From Elmis aenea (Eukaryota; Arthropoda; Insecta; Coleoptera; Elmidae): a stretch of DNA of 64,000 nucleotides. The stretch is from the NCBI GenBank assembly GCA_947652605.1, contig OX393579.1:1-64000 (forward strand), in the 5' to 3' direction. Each line of letters starts with the position of its first letter. Position 1 is the stretch's first letter. Below the pieces are notes generated by a model. It ran no database searches. It was not told the DNA's origin and worked only from the letters and a program-made list of their open reading frames with translations. The translations under genes and the position numbers were made by a program. This document shows positions 47,384 through 60,300 of this stretch, piece after piece.

Positions 47384-48234
47384 GACAGGGGATGAAAGTA
47401 ACATTCTTTTGTTTTTATTTAATATCTCATAAAGATAACAAGTACTTAACATCCAAATTGATTTAATGATAGATTGGACATTTGTCTTCCTTCCAAAGTA
47501 TTTATTTCATGTTTCGTAAAGCAAATGTGAGATGTTTTTTTTTCTGTAGTAAGACAGCTGTTACAACCTCAACGTTGGAGCTAAAAGTAACATTGATCGG
47601 GGTGAGTTGTAACGGCAAAATAATTTACACAGCTCGTAAGTACTGGGTAAATATATTAGTATCCATCAACAAAATTAATATTTGATTCCAAAATACACAT
47701 TATCAATATTCAAAAATGTGAAACAAAAAGATACAACAAATTGGAAAATTAATCCGACATGTTTTGTATGTTCTCATCTACGAAGAAAAGCCCCAATTAT
47801 GTGCTAAGAGTGTACATTTGCAAGTGAAAACATTGATTGGGGTTGGTTGTAACACTGTTACTTTTGACCCCAAGTGTACACAAAACTAATTGGAGGTAAT
47901 CCACAATTAACCACGATTGCAACGTCAAATTGTATTGCATCCACCAATAGCCAACAAAATGTAGAACATAATAATCTCTAGGTACTTTTTTGTTCCTCTT
48001 TTGGAGATCGCCTAAAAGTCACTCGACCGGTGACACAACGCATTTACTTTTAGGCGGAAAATAGTTACTCTGGCTGGCAAAAACTTAACCTCTATGACAG
48101 ATGAAAACTAGTAATATTAAGTAGGGAGGTGGATGTAAATGAACATTGCACAAGCGCTTAGGGCGACATATAACAAAAATTAAAGAAACTATAGGCACTG
48201 TTACAATCTACCCGTGTTACTTTCATTCCCGGTC
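47384..48234. mobile_element. About 850-bp non-autonomous DNA transposon
   Basis: The left end GACAGGGGATGAAAGTAACA (47384-47403) is matched by the reverse complement of the right end, GACCGGGAATGAAAGTAACA (48215-48234). The interior has direct repeats AACATTGATCGGGGTGAGTT (about 47590) and AACATTGATTGGGGTTGGTT (about 47829), each followed by GTAAC, probably subterminal binding sites. No transposase frame is present; the 67-codon frame at 47482 is not significant. The superfamily is undetermined because no target duplication is clear. Confidence 0.65.
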
Positions 48235-48269
48235 TCCCCTACTATAGACGAAAACTGTATTCATCATTG

Positions 48270-48470
48270 TGATCCAAAGACCAAAGACATGTCCAAAGTG
48301 TGAAAAAATGTTGGTTCTTCTCGGTTCCAAAAATTTTGCGAGCAGAAGAGTTGCTGGAAAAGTTCTAGTGACTTCAGAGTATTATCTATTTTCAGAGCTC
48401 AAAAAAGCCTTAAATGGACAAAGATTAACGTCAAATTGTAGAGGCCTGGTTTGCAGACAATGCAGATTTT
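48270..48470 (+). pseudogene. Possible mariner transposase C-terminal fragment
   Basis: The frame around 48366-48440 reads SEYYLFSELKKALNGQRLTS, matching the mariner region in which a D-[YF]-x-L-F-x-x-L-K-K-x-L-x-G-x-R-F block follows the third catalytic aspartate. Here the aspartate position is a glutamate or shifted. The preceding part (CPKCEKMLVLLGSKNF) does not align well, suggesting frameshifts. This is only a short block, so confidence is moderate. Confidence 0.5.
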
Positions 48471-49462
48471 TTCCCCCAAAAGTTTAGTTACTTTACGATC
48501 GTTAGGGCGATTTTGTTGAATAAAATAGTATTACTTTGCAGATATGTAGTTTCCACGCTAAAAAAAAACTTGTTGCACGTTCACACGTTGAAATATCGAC
48601 GTTAATATACGACGCAGCGAGCTACAGGCAACGCAGGTATAATATGGCTTCGCATGAACATGAAATTATTAAAGGGAACGACGCACAATGGCCGCCAGAC
48701 ATACCGACAAAAGTTGTAAATTCGCGAACGCCAACATCCAGACGCCCTCAAACCCCAAACGCACAGTTTAAATACGAGACCTCAGCCATGTCGCCGTTGG
48801 TATAACTCATATCACACGTCCCCCCTAAAATGGCTGTATTACATTCTTGACTTACAATGTGTTACCTGTGTGTTATCGTGCGAACGCCGTACACGGCCAC
48901 AACATAAGGGCGGTTATCCGACGAGTCTCTAAATTAATTTCGGTTTCACGTGGCCATATTGTTTTGATTTAATTAAGATACCTCCCGTTCACTTTATTAA
49001 TGGAGAAGCTGTTGGCTCGGAGGATCTGCGCCACGGCGATATCATTGGAAATGTGCCGTCGCGTCATAATAAAACTACGCCGAACTAAAAAGTGCGACGT
49101 TCTTTTCGGGGAGGGATCAATGTAAAGCAAATTTAATTGACATAACACGAAGAGGAAGTTAATTAACTACGAAGATGGATAATTATATATACGGAGAGAG
49201 AGCTTAAGGGCGCACGCACGCTAAGTACGGAAGATTTAATACCACTTTACCTAGATCAGATTCGTAAGCCACAGCCACCTGGACGGCTAAGAGTTGCAAT
49301 AAATCATTCGCAGTTTTGTATATGAAAACGTTTCTTACAAAAGCAATTAATAATAACGGGAAAATGTTCGAGAAACAAAAGTTTTCTTGAAATGTTAATG
49401 ACCAAAAGACAAACAAGACGTAATCTCGCTAAAATTATTTTTTTTGCCATCCCCAGTTGGGT
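48471..49462. other. Mixed stretch with a G+C-richer patch at 48640-48930
   Basis: The plus-strand frame ending at 48805 includes HEHEIIKGNDAQWPPDIPTK and then a proline/threonine/serine-rich tail, and could be the end of a coding exon (a GTATAA donor follows CCGTTG). There is no acceptor or family support. The patch may equally be conserved noncoding DNA. The remainder to 49462 shows nothing. Confidence 0.35.
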
Positions 49463-49712
49463 AGGCTTGGGTATATTCACTACAGTTGATGCAAAACTGT
49501 AATCAGTTTTATTTATCTAATTTTTTTTTAAACAAATTGAAAAAAGTCCAAAATTCTACACTTTTTAGTCCATTTGACCAACTCTAAAGCTTAGGTATAA
49601 CCACTACAGTTGATGCAAAATTGTAATCAGTTTCATTTAACTAATTTTTGAAATAATAAATTGAAAATAAGTCCGAAATTCTAAACACTTTTTAGTCCAT
49701 TTAACCGACTCT
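49463..49712 (+). repeat. Tandem duplication, 2 copies of about 124 bp
   Basis: The unit 49463-49586 is repeated at 49587-49712 with landmarks CACTACAGTTGATGCAAAA, TGTAATCAGTTT, AAGTCC-AAATTCTA and CTTTTTAGTCCATTT in the same order. A stub CTCTAAAGCTCAT at 49708-49720 suggests the start of a third copy. There is no coding content. Confidence 0.88.
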
Positions 49713-52700
49713 AAAGCTCATACAACTTCAGAGTTCCCAAAGTGGCCTGATTTGTTTTAAAAAACAAGTTAAATCTTCAGTTACAACCAAATAGCCACAC
49801 AAAAATTAAGTACATCTGTCGATCGTAATTTTCCCCTATACAAATCATCACAATGTGCCCCTCGTAAGACGTTTTTATGTGCACCTATCACGCGACAACA
49901 AGGGCGCAATCTGAATTGTGACGAATAATCTACCTGTCATTTACGAAAATCGCTAACCGAATGGGGTTTTGTGGGGAATTATATAGACTTCTTATGTAGC
50001 GAGTTAACCATTGTTAACAACCTTATTGTTGGTTCTGTAGGGCTCTTCGCATACCACGCACGGAAAAATATCGCCACTGCAAGCGAATGTAACATAAAAA
50101 TACGATTTAAATAACTAAGGAAAAGTAATGAGCAGCTATACATCAAACTTTCAATTAAGATTTAAAAAATTGAACCAAAAAACAAATATGGAAAACAAAT
50201 TCGTTTGCTTCTGTTTGCGATTTCTATGTTGCTATTCAATATTTTTACAAGTCTACGATCATTAATTGAAAATTCAAAACACTAATCCTTTTGTCAACAC
50301 GTTACCTCTATGAATCGATTTATAAAGGACATGATATCATCCCTCAAACTAATCCTTCCTCTCTCGGCAAGGATTAAAGCTGTTTAGATAACTGAGTGTT
50401 GTTGATCAACTGTGCTACCATACGTTTTAATCATAGCATTCGTGATTAAATAAATAATAATAATTACGAGAAAATAACTCCATTTCATAATAAATTTAGA
50501 AGAATAATGTTGCGTTAATTTGGCAGCAAAAAAGTTGCAGTGATTTTTTAATTACAAATGTTGGTATACAGTTCCAAATTATTTTTTTAGCTTGGAGAAT
50601 ACTTCGATAAATTTGTTAATTGCGGAAATGACCAATTCTCTTTAAAACTTAATTTATTTGCATTAATTTATATTACTAATCCCCTCAACAAGTATCATTT
50701 TAAGCTCTCACGCAAAAAAAATCTAAACGCAACAAGAAGGAAAACACATCTGCAGGTTTTATCTCTAATTAGAGTTTCATTTTCATACGCGAAATCAAAT
50801 TTCACATCACGTATAAACAAACATTCGTTTTGAGACATAATTGTCGCAATCTCTCCTCTGTGCTATTCGTTTGTGAATTAAAATGCGGAAAATGGATGTA
50901 AACTAACAACTTACATAAAGCTGTTTTAATAATAAACTCATGATAAACGTTCCAAGAGATTAAGCTAAAAAAATTCTAAAGGATATTTGTGGTTTATTGT
51001 AGCAGACTTCGCCCAAGCACGTAGCTAAAAGAGGTAATAGGAAAATGTGCATCTTAATCTTTAACAAAATATGCGTTTTTAAGTGAAAATTGGGTCCTTT
51101 TAGTGACATTTCAAATTGTTACTTGGCAAATTGCTCCAATAAAATTACAATGGAAGCATTTTAAGCGTTCGCTTGGCGGTAAAATCTACAATTCATCTCC
51201 AAACTAAACGATAAAACAAAATTAAGCTTCAGATATTAAATTTGTATCTCAATAGGCTTTTCGCAGTACGAAAATATTGTCCCATAAACACGCGTGTCAA
51301 CTTCAAGTAACTGAAAAAGCCTCTGTGTTTTTACATGGTTACAAGTCTATGAGGTCGACAGACTAAAACAACAGGGAAAGATTATTAATTTTCTTCTACT
51401 TACGTATTTCATATTATTAAAATCTCATGTAACGTCCACATTGCTTTTCCTCTTTTTAGTGTAATGAAACGGCGCATTAAAAGTACGACGCTACGACACG
51501 ACAATTCTCTAGCTTTTATAATAAAACCACAACCAGTTATTGTGTAAAGTTACCTCGAGGCAATCTTAAGTGATAAATGTGAAGTTACCTCGCCTAAAGT
51601 GTTAGATTTCCTGCAAGAACAAAGATAACCAACGCGGTGCAATATGAACAAGAAACAATATGACACCAACATTATATCCGTTATTAAAAAAATATGAATG
51701 CACAACACATTGCGAGCGAGGATGACTGTTGCGAAGTTCATTGTTAAAATAGTGTTAAATTAAGGTTTTTAACAGGATAAGAATCCTGAAACAGCCAAAG
51801 TAGTGATAAAATGGTTTCAAGATTTGAAAGTTTCGGTAATGGAATGACTTAAATTCTGCTAAGAATCTTTGCGGGGATGACAAAAGCGAATTGCGTAAAT
51901 TCTTTACGCCATAAAATGGACAGCAACCATAACCGAACTCGAATCGGACAAATGAAACACGGCTTGAAATTCAAACTGCCATTTTCTAGTGCGGTGAATC
52001 GCTTCCAATTACCCAAGTGCACAACCATATCTTTTGTGAATCACAAAACTAATTAATTCGGTAATTCAAAACAACTACCAAACCTACAATGTAACACAAT
52101 ATGTAATCTAATCGATAATTCAATACTAATTACTAATGTAATTTTGCCTAATTGTATGATCGATGCATCCGTACGTTACACGTTTGCGAAATTCGACGAG
52201 CACAGATCACAGCGAATTTCACACACAGGAGTACCGCGGTTCAACCAGTTGCTGCACAGACGGTATATTTTTTTTTTGCGAATAAAAATAAACAGAAAGG
52301 AAAATATATGAAAATCAATCACATTTCGCGGAAGGATTAGATTACAAGCAAGGGCGAAGAGTGCTTTGAAAGGCGGGTGCATTCATACTCTATAATAGCA
52401 TGCTCAATATCATCTTATATAAACTCTTTAGCCGAACCCTTCAGAAAACCCATAGTCGACTCGTTATTTAAATTCGCAAAGACTAAATTGTTAATACACG
52501 TTACGAGAAAGATTTTATCATTTTACGTTTATCAAACGTTACAAAGACTGGAAGTAAAATGACAGAAAGAAAAAAAAATGCTTTTTAAGTAGTTACTAAC
52601 GAGAATGCAAAAGGTATATATAAAGTGCACATTCACAATAAAATTATAGAAAAATAGTAAGCTTTTATCTAACCTAAGCTGCTTAAAAAAATGCCAAAGT

Positions 52701-55654
52701 TCTTTATGAATCCTATTTACAATATATTATTACTATTTGACCGTTTCAAAACTTCGTAAGCTTTGTTTAAACAAACAAATACATTCTTAAATAAGGAAAC
52801 GTATTGAAAATACACGATCTTCAATACAATTAAAAAGATAAACCAACTACGCTCAAGTTTCTGACTATTAATTGAGTGCAAAAATGGTAATACCGTTTAA
52901 AAATAAATTATGCTACATACTGTTTTCACCAGAAACAATTCTTAACTAGTAATCATGCACCAATCCTCTCTCTGCAGTTTAATAAATAGTTGATAATTAC
53001 CTGCAACAACAAAAAAGATACATAAATATACATAAAACAAATAATAAACATACTAAACGAAACTTTTAATATTATTTTGCTACAATTTTTTTTATTTAGT
53101 ACCATATCAGAAAAGATACAACACTGCACTTAAATAAACCGTATTTATTTCTCCATCAATATCGACGTGAATTTACACAACAAAAATAAATAAATCCAAC
53201 ATAATTATAAAGAGAGGTTGCACTTTCAGGGGATTAAAAATTTAATTAAAATCGGAGTAGTGCTGTATACAAAAGCACTTTAGTTCGCTTACCCATAGTC
53301 TAGTCGAACGCCATAGTACATTTTCGGGTTTATTTTAATTAGCTTAATCCTAATGAATGCCAACTAATTATCTGCGAAGATGTCCTATTCAGCCAGTACT
53401 TAATAAAAACATGAAAAATTCCTTGTTTCCCAGGAACATAAAGCGAAATACTTGAGTTAATTTTAGAACAAGAGTATAAGGGATAATAACGACAGTGGTT
53501 TGGTTAATACGTTAAACTGATAGCGTTGGTGATTATTTTTACGTTTGCTAAGAAGTCGAGTGGGTATAAAAATCATACCAATTTGCAAAAGACGACGGAA
53601 GTAGAGAAACGAATGAAGACGGTAAGACTTAACTTGTTAGCAATCGACAAGTCAATCAATTACATGAACATATTACAAAACTCTTTGATGAAAATGGTTG
53701 ACTTTAATATTGAATATGTTATTGTTAAGAATTATTTAAAAATAACATCTAGAAAAATATGAATGTCATTGTTCTCATACTATTAAAAACTACAGCATAT
53801 ATATATACAGCCATATTAATATAACTTTTATTACATTCTATTTGCGTTCTTTATTCAAATGAAATTTTACTAAAACCCATTGTAAGCGCTGTATGAATTT
53901 CAAAACCGCACCAAACAAAGTTGGATAATAAAATAAAAACGTAGAAATTAGCCGATTTTATTTTCAGTGTTTCACTGCATGTTAATTTCAAAGAGCTGCA
54001 ACTCATATCGAACATGTTAATTAAAAATTGTTTGCGGGAAAACACAGATTTAAAAGTTACTGGCCATAGATACCGTGGCCTGGATTAAAAGATTAATTTT
54101 TATGCAGCAGAAATTAATTTTACCAATGTTGTATGCGTATAATCAACCGATTTGGAGCAATAATAATGAAAATTGAGCACAGGGGCATGCATTGGAAACG
54201 AAAATTGAAAATGAATATCTATTAACGATAACAAAATAAATATTTGAATGTTTGCTTAAGATTCCAAGTACTTTAATAAAATAAATACTCATATTTAAAA
54301 ATACAGTACTTAAAAAAAATAAGTATTCAGATCTGAAATGGATTATTCGAAGCATTTTCAATGAAAAGGCTAGGTAGTGTATAAAGAGTTTTAACTTAAC
54401 TCGGACTTCTTTTTGTAATTCAACAAGTTTACACTTTATTTATTTATACATTTAAAACCTCCCGAAAGAACATATTTAATTTTTTTTAACTGCTCTGAGT
54501 AAAACCTTTTTTCATTGAAATATTTATAATTCACGATTTAATATACAACAAAATTTTGGTCAAAAGCAGAGAATTATTAAACATAGGTACCTACTCTTAA
54601 ATCAAAATTCATAGATATCTCGAAAATTAATAATTGAAATTGTAATTAAGGAAAATTATTTAATAATTTGTGGCGCCATTAAGTATGTTTTCATTAGGCA
54701 GATCTCTAGAGATGTACCTTACAACCAACCACTCCAATAATTTACTGATATGACAAGAAATAAACAATAGCATTTAATAATTAAATATTGTACAAACCGG
54801 AGCACACATTTATAATGAACATTTAGTTAGAAATCGGATGATAAGGGTTATTAATGTGAACGAAATAAACTGGCAGAGTTTTTATACAAGGAAAAAACTG
54901 CAAAAGTGATTTTAAAATAAACTTATTTGTATTACAATTCCGTCTTATTTGATTACTTTAATAATTTTGCACAACAGCAAATTTTAAATAGTTAACTATC
55001 AAACGTAAAATAGTTGGCATTCCATTAAATTTGTTTTGATAAGTGAGTAACTCTATGGGTTAACTTACATGAACATTATTTTTCCAAGTAAATCAACAAC
55101 CGCTCCTAGGACCACAATCCTTTTAGGCAATGTACATTTCATTTGCTACTCTTTATTTATCTAGTGATTCGAGCCCGACAACCAGATCAAAGCATTTCCT
55201 TTAGGTCTTTGTAATTCTATAGTATTTTGCTTAGTCTAAATGTCATCTTGTCAGAAGATTAAATTACTTCATATTGACATCTCAACGCTGCCTACAAGCA
55301 TTGAAAGCGAATACATTACTCAAAGTTTTGTAAACTCATTTTGTGTGACAAATATTTGAGTTAAGGTTGTTTTGTTATTTTTAGTTTATTTTAGTCATTT
55401 ATAGTAATAATTCATTTTACAATAATCTCTATGGACTTACTAACCATAATTAATAATATTGGTATTTATTGTGCTGTTTATAATTGGCATACACTGAATT
55501 ATATTGATTACAGCAACGATACAAATTCATACTAGAATAATTGTGTTTATATAAATTTATCGTTTATCACTACTTCAAAACGTCAATAAGTGAACTGAGA
55601 GAAATGAATTTTGAATTTATTTTACTGTAGGCTCCTTTTTATTGCATACAATAG
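49713..55654. other. Long noncoding stretch, no gene seen
   Basis: Almost 6 kb of A+T-rich sequence. A slightly richer segment lies at 49850-50060. Open frames at 51550-51741, 52152-52562 and 53526-53762 lack domains and splice context. No transposon termini were recognised. Confidence 0.4.
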
Positions 55655-55990
55655 CAAGGCGAATGGAATAAATTCGCCTTAAAACAATAAAATTCATCAT
55701 GACACTACACTGAAATAAAAACTAACGAAATAAACAACTCCATACCTCATTTTATATTAAATTAAATCCCTCCAAACACACTTATTGTACCAATGTTCAG
55801 CCTGAAACTCATTTTTTGATAACTAAATAGTTTTACACGCGATTTTTTTATTTTCACGGCACAATTGTGACAAGCAAACACATCGCACGTAACCATTTTC
55901 AACCATTTTAACTGACTGATACAATGACGTTTAAGTCCTGTCAGTTTTCTGACACCAACAAAATGAACTAACCTTACATTCCTCACAACA
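55655..55990 (-). repeat. Dispersed 320-bp unit, copy B (THAP-containing)
   Basis: Aligns end to end with 10500-10820 (see that entry for landmarks). Both copies are on the minus strand and about 45 kb apart. Identity by eye is around two-thirds, with indels, so the duplication is old. The homology stops at GTTGTGAGGAATG on the upstream side in both copies. Confidence 0.75.
55747..55906 (-). pseudogene. THAP zinc-finger exon fragment, copy B
   Basis: From the minus-strand ATG at 55896 the reading is MVTCDVFACHN, giving the THAP C-x4-C zinc-ligand pair and following asparagine. An extra ATG lies 10 bases upstream (55906) because of a small insertion relative to copy A. In the next frame, SKNEFQAEHWYNKCVWRDL carries the invariant tryptophan and the C-R-D block at the same spacing as copy A, followed by stops and AGGTATGG. 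The two parts are in different frames, so this copy is also broken. It differs from copy A in most third positions and many residues. Confidence 0.62.
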
Positions 55991-58900
55991 AACCACAACA
56001 AACATATCTAGGCATGACCTCAACTTTAGATGTAATGGATACCGAATCTTAAATATATTAGGAAATGGGAGAGCAATAATTCGACAATTAAATTCAGTAT
56101 TTGGAGCAAAGGAACCCCTTAAAAACAAATCCATATAGTTAAATATTTTGTACAATGCTGTGTTACATACGGAGCTAACCATGTCTAAATATTTAGAAGA
56201 CAGAGCAAGAGAATGAACTTCTGGAGAAGGTCTTGTCAACTAACCATTATAGATAGTGATTTTTTAAATTTCAGATGGGTTAGAAATCCGCGAATTTTCG
56301 CTTCGCCCCCTCAAATCGATAAGCAATGTAAAGATACCACACCCTGCGTTTATTTGTACTAGGTTTCAGCATTAAAATAGTTTAACAAATGGACCATACA
56401 CCGTACTTTATTTCAGCTATATCGAAAACGTATTACAGTCGAATTTTTCCCGTCGTATTTCGTGTTTAAACTAAATTTACGCGACCTACGCCTCTGAGAA
56501 ATAGCTATTTCGGTGGTTTGAAAAGGCAGCCTGTAGAGTCCGATTTTGAGATGGAATGGTAAGGTAATTGCCGAGGGTGAAACCCTGGATCCATACATGC
56601 ATAGCGGGATTGTGAGAAAAATGGAGCCCGTTGTAAGAATTCATAGATACGAGAAAATCTCACAGAAAATCTAATATTTAGCTTTCGTGACGAGATAAAA
56701 TATGTTTGCAATGAAATATTGCATATTTACACAAACGATTCTAGGCGAATTTTTGTTTGCACTGCGCGGTTTGTAACACGCGGGAACAAGAGAGAGTGTT
56801 TAGTAGAATTATTGTAGTATAAAAATCATATATACATTACAAATTTAAAATAAATTGTACGTGAACAAGATAAAATTAGCAATACTGCTCAACGGCGCCA
56901 TCTTAATAAACATAAAAACACAGCCCCAGGCGAAACAATACAATTGTTAACACCCTTATCGGCTACTTAGTTTCAAATTAAAGGCTAATATCTATGCATT
57001 ACCCCAATTAGTCATCATGTAGGCTACTATAAAAAAGTGCATATGTTTAAAATGTTCGGTTATCGCACCTCACAAATCACAGACACACAGAACGTGGGTT
57101 AGAAACATCCACATCTGTGGGGACGACAAACGATAACATACTTATGTTCATAATTAATTGGCTGAACTAATAAATTGCCGGTTATTTATTACAAAAATTA
57201 AGGGTAAGTAACATGTAGATCATTAGAAATTAATTATCCGTTGACAGGGCACAAGTTTTGTAACTAGCAGTGAATTATGTGAGGTAATTCGCAATACGCA
57301 AGGAAATTAATTTCCACTATTAGTTGCAAGTGAAAAATGTATGCAGACACCAAACTAATAAATTGAAGCAAAACTATTTGTTTTTATAAAATCATTGGAT
57401 TTAATTAAAGTGCCCCTTTGTGTTACTCCCACTTTTGATTTAAATTCCTCGGAACTACTCTTAAGGATAAAGATATAAGCTATAAAGATATTCGAAACGT
57501 CACCTCTAATCCCCCAAACAACTTATTGGATGTCGGCTAGGGAAGCCGCCTTCAACATAGTTTTAAATTCTCTTTTAAATTAGTTAAAGCTGCGATAATA
57601 CAGCTTAAGTGTGCAAGAAAACAAAAAGCTTAAAGTGAAAATAAAGACACTACGTAAACTTCAAAAGTATGATGACATTCATGAACATATTCTCAAGTTT
57701 CTGTTGTAAACTACGCGAAGAAACTCGTAAATCCACAAAACCTGAATTTTCCTTCGAGTTTGATGCCCATTGACATTCATAATAACGTTCAGTTATTAAA
57801 TCATTTTCTATCGAACCCTTTTTCTCGGGCATTGAATACTTAATATTTCATTTCGCGAAGCGTTTTATTTCGGAACGTAAAGACAATGAGGAATTCTTGA
57901 TAACGTGACATAGTGGAACGCGGTCCGCATATTTTAACAAACTTCTGCGACTGAAAATCGATTCCACATGCAACTGGTGTCCGTTTTGTCACAAGTAGTT
58001 GCAGACACGCGATTTTATTCTGGGCGGCGAGAATTTGTAGCGTGCCGCTACCCTAAATATAGTTACTACAATGTAAGGGAAACAGAATAAAAGAAAAAAC
58101 GACGTGAAAATGGATATTTATTTATCCAAGTACATTTATTACTGCAGCCGGAGTATTTATTTAAGTTTGATGCTTAAGTAACGTTAAACTGCTTTAAAGA
58201 AAGACGCTATACAATTTTATTGATAGTCTAATAATTACAGTACCTACTGCAAGTTTTCCTTAACAAGGTTGCAAGTTATTTTTTTTTTTTTTTTCAAGTA
58301 ACAGCCCAAATATTTAGAAAACTATTTTAAAACTTCATAAAAACTTCCACCAAATAATTTATCCTGCAGGCAATAGTCAATATTTTACTTGATGTTGAAA
58401 CTAAATTCTGTTCTAAAGTTTTGAATAATCACAAGGTCTTTCTTTGGAGAGCTTTTCCCTCGATAACTTCTAATTTTATTTGCATCATTTTTCCAACAAT
58501 CTTAAGGATATAAATTGTACAAAAACAAGACAAACGACACAATAAAACATTGATCGTTCCTTAAATCGACCCAAGAAAGGATTTATCCCAATTAAAAGGT
58601 GACCTTAACTGGCTCAGCATTCGTGACCAATTTACAAAGAGTTTTGCCAACCGCGAAAACTCCAGCTGGAAATAAGTATTAGGTTCAATAACTTGTTAAC
58701 GTTACGCCACCATGTAAACCTTGCAAACGGAAATGAAATTTAGGTCAGTACAAGACAAAAATTTAACTTACTGTCAACGCTGAATACTCAATTCATAAAC
58801 AACACCAGACAGTTTCAACAACTAAATAAATTATCAGGATGTATTGCAATTTATTTCAGCCTAATTTGACAAGTTTATAAATTACATAAGTAGCCAAAGA

Positions 58901-59032
58901 GATAAAAATAGGAGAGAATAGTGGCAATAAAATATTCGAAGGATATCTGCAGACGAATAACTAATGATAACAGATTATAAAGACAAATAAGTAAAATTAA
59001 ATAACATTTATCTCTATTTACGCTAATTCCAT
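55991..59032. other. Noncoding stretch, no assigned gene
   Basis: A 102-codon minus-strand frame (56239-55931) lies directly upstream of THAP copy B and ends inside the shared leader. It starts with a non-ATG codon and shows no domain. A balanced-composition patch lies at 56410-56780 and another at 57890-58080; either could be conserved noncoding DNA. A 16-base T run lies at 58279-58294. Confidence 0.38.
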
Positions 59033-59137
59033 TCCAAGACTCTCTTCTCCTTGCCAGTAGCTATCTTATACATTTATTTTATTAAGACGACCACTGATAA
59101 AGAGACTAGAATCTCAAACCTATTCTACCATTTCTAC
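59033..59137. repeat. Hairpin family copy 5
   Basis: The left arm reads TTCCAAGACTCTCTTCTCC then TTGCCAGTAGC. The right arm in reverse complement reads GTAGAAATGGTAGAATAGG, then GATTCTAGTCTC. It shares AAGACTCTC and GCCAGTAGC with the copy at 6675. Confidence 0.5.
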
Positions 59138-60071
59138 AATATATTTTTAACAAAGAAGAAAGTATATTTTTGATTTAAGTCATCTATATTACATAATTTG
59201 TGTATAATTTTTAAGAACCATTAATGACAAACATTTTTAACTTAACACGTTAGTAATTTAAACCTTTTAACAATTTATACACGTATTTTAGCAAAAATAT
59301 TCCACTATAATCAAGATAAATAAATAAAACATCAAGGTTATGTTTATGAAACCATCCCAGCGTTATCTAATTCAGTATACTAGAATGGCATTTAATCAAA
59401 CAATCCTTCATACACATTACAAATGCAACTCCGCCTGCTTTTCCCTGAGGTCGTAAACTTGACTAAAAACTGTAAAACGAAGTTTAATAACCAGCAACTG
59501 CAGTTTAGTATTTGTTAGGTCAGTGCCTCTAGAAGTTTTTTTCATATACCTGTTACCTCGTGAATAACAAATAAACATTCATAACTGTTTATTTATTGTT
59601 CACTTTGTTAAAACCTCACTGAACAATCCAGAAAGTTGATAAATAATTAATATTTCGCTTGCTCTCAATCAATAGAAGAAAAGAGCGAATAAATAGTTTA
59701 ACAATGATTTATTTTAAACAAAGCAAATGGTTTTAAAACTCTTACACACGCTATTAATTCCCCAAATAACGTTAACACGAGAAGGGCGTAACAAAATTAT
59801 TAATTTACTGTTACACGAAAACAAAACACTTGGTATAGTTGTTAATTATTTTAGATTATGCAACTAATGAGCGGGAACAAGTTTTGTATGAAATATTATT
59901 TTGTATCTTTACTGATTACGAAGCTATGGATATATTTTGTTTTGTATGGGACTCAAAAATGTGACATTTGTGGAGAATGTGTATGTATTAACTCAAAAAC
60001 AGTTGACTTTAGGTAGAAAAACCTTGAATATTTTTGACAGAAAATTTGGTTTAGTAGCGAAATAATACACC
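59138..60071. other. Noncoding stretch, no gene seen
   Basis: A+T-rich sequence without transposon ends, exons or notable repeats. Confidence 0.45.
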
Positions 60072-60300
60072 GTACATAGGGTGTTGTATAATATTTCCAA
60101 TTGTTCCAAACAAAAACTCGAAAAAATTTTAAACTACAGAAAATAGCTTAAATTTGTCACACATGTTATTTATTTATTTAAATACCGATTTTAAACTGTT
60201 CACAAAAATTGTAAAAGTGCGGAGACTACAGTCTCTACACTTTTTTCTAGGAAAAAATCGAACAAATTTTAAACTACAGCAAATTATTTTATTTAATATA
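60072..60300. repeat. Truncated foldback-like end with internal direct repeat and palindrome
   Basis: ACATAGGGTGTTGTATAATA resembles the CAGGGTGTTT terminus at 42244. AAATTTTAAACTACAG(A/C)AAAT occurs twice in direct orientation (about 60125 and 60264). Between them lies a palindrome AAGTGCGGAGACT..AGTCTCTACACTT (about 60214-60244). No opposite end was found. Confidence 0.4.

Noticed and set aside
52981..53005. Strong minus-strand acceptor (TTTTTTGTTGTTGCAG)
   Set aside because: No donor or open frame follows at a reasonable distance.
55931..56239. 102-codon minus-strand frame next to THAP copy B
   Set aside because: Starts with a non-ATG codon, no domain, and ends in the leader shared with copy A, where the frame is not kept.
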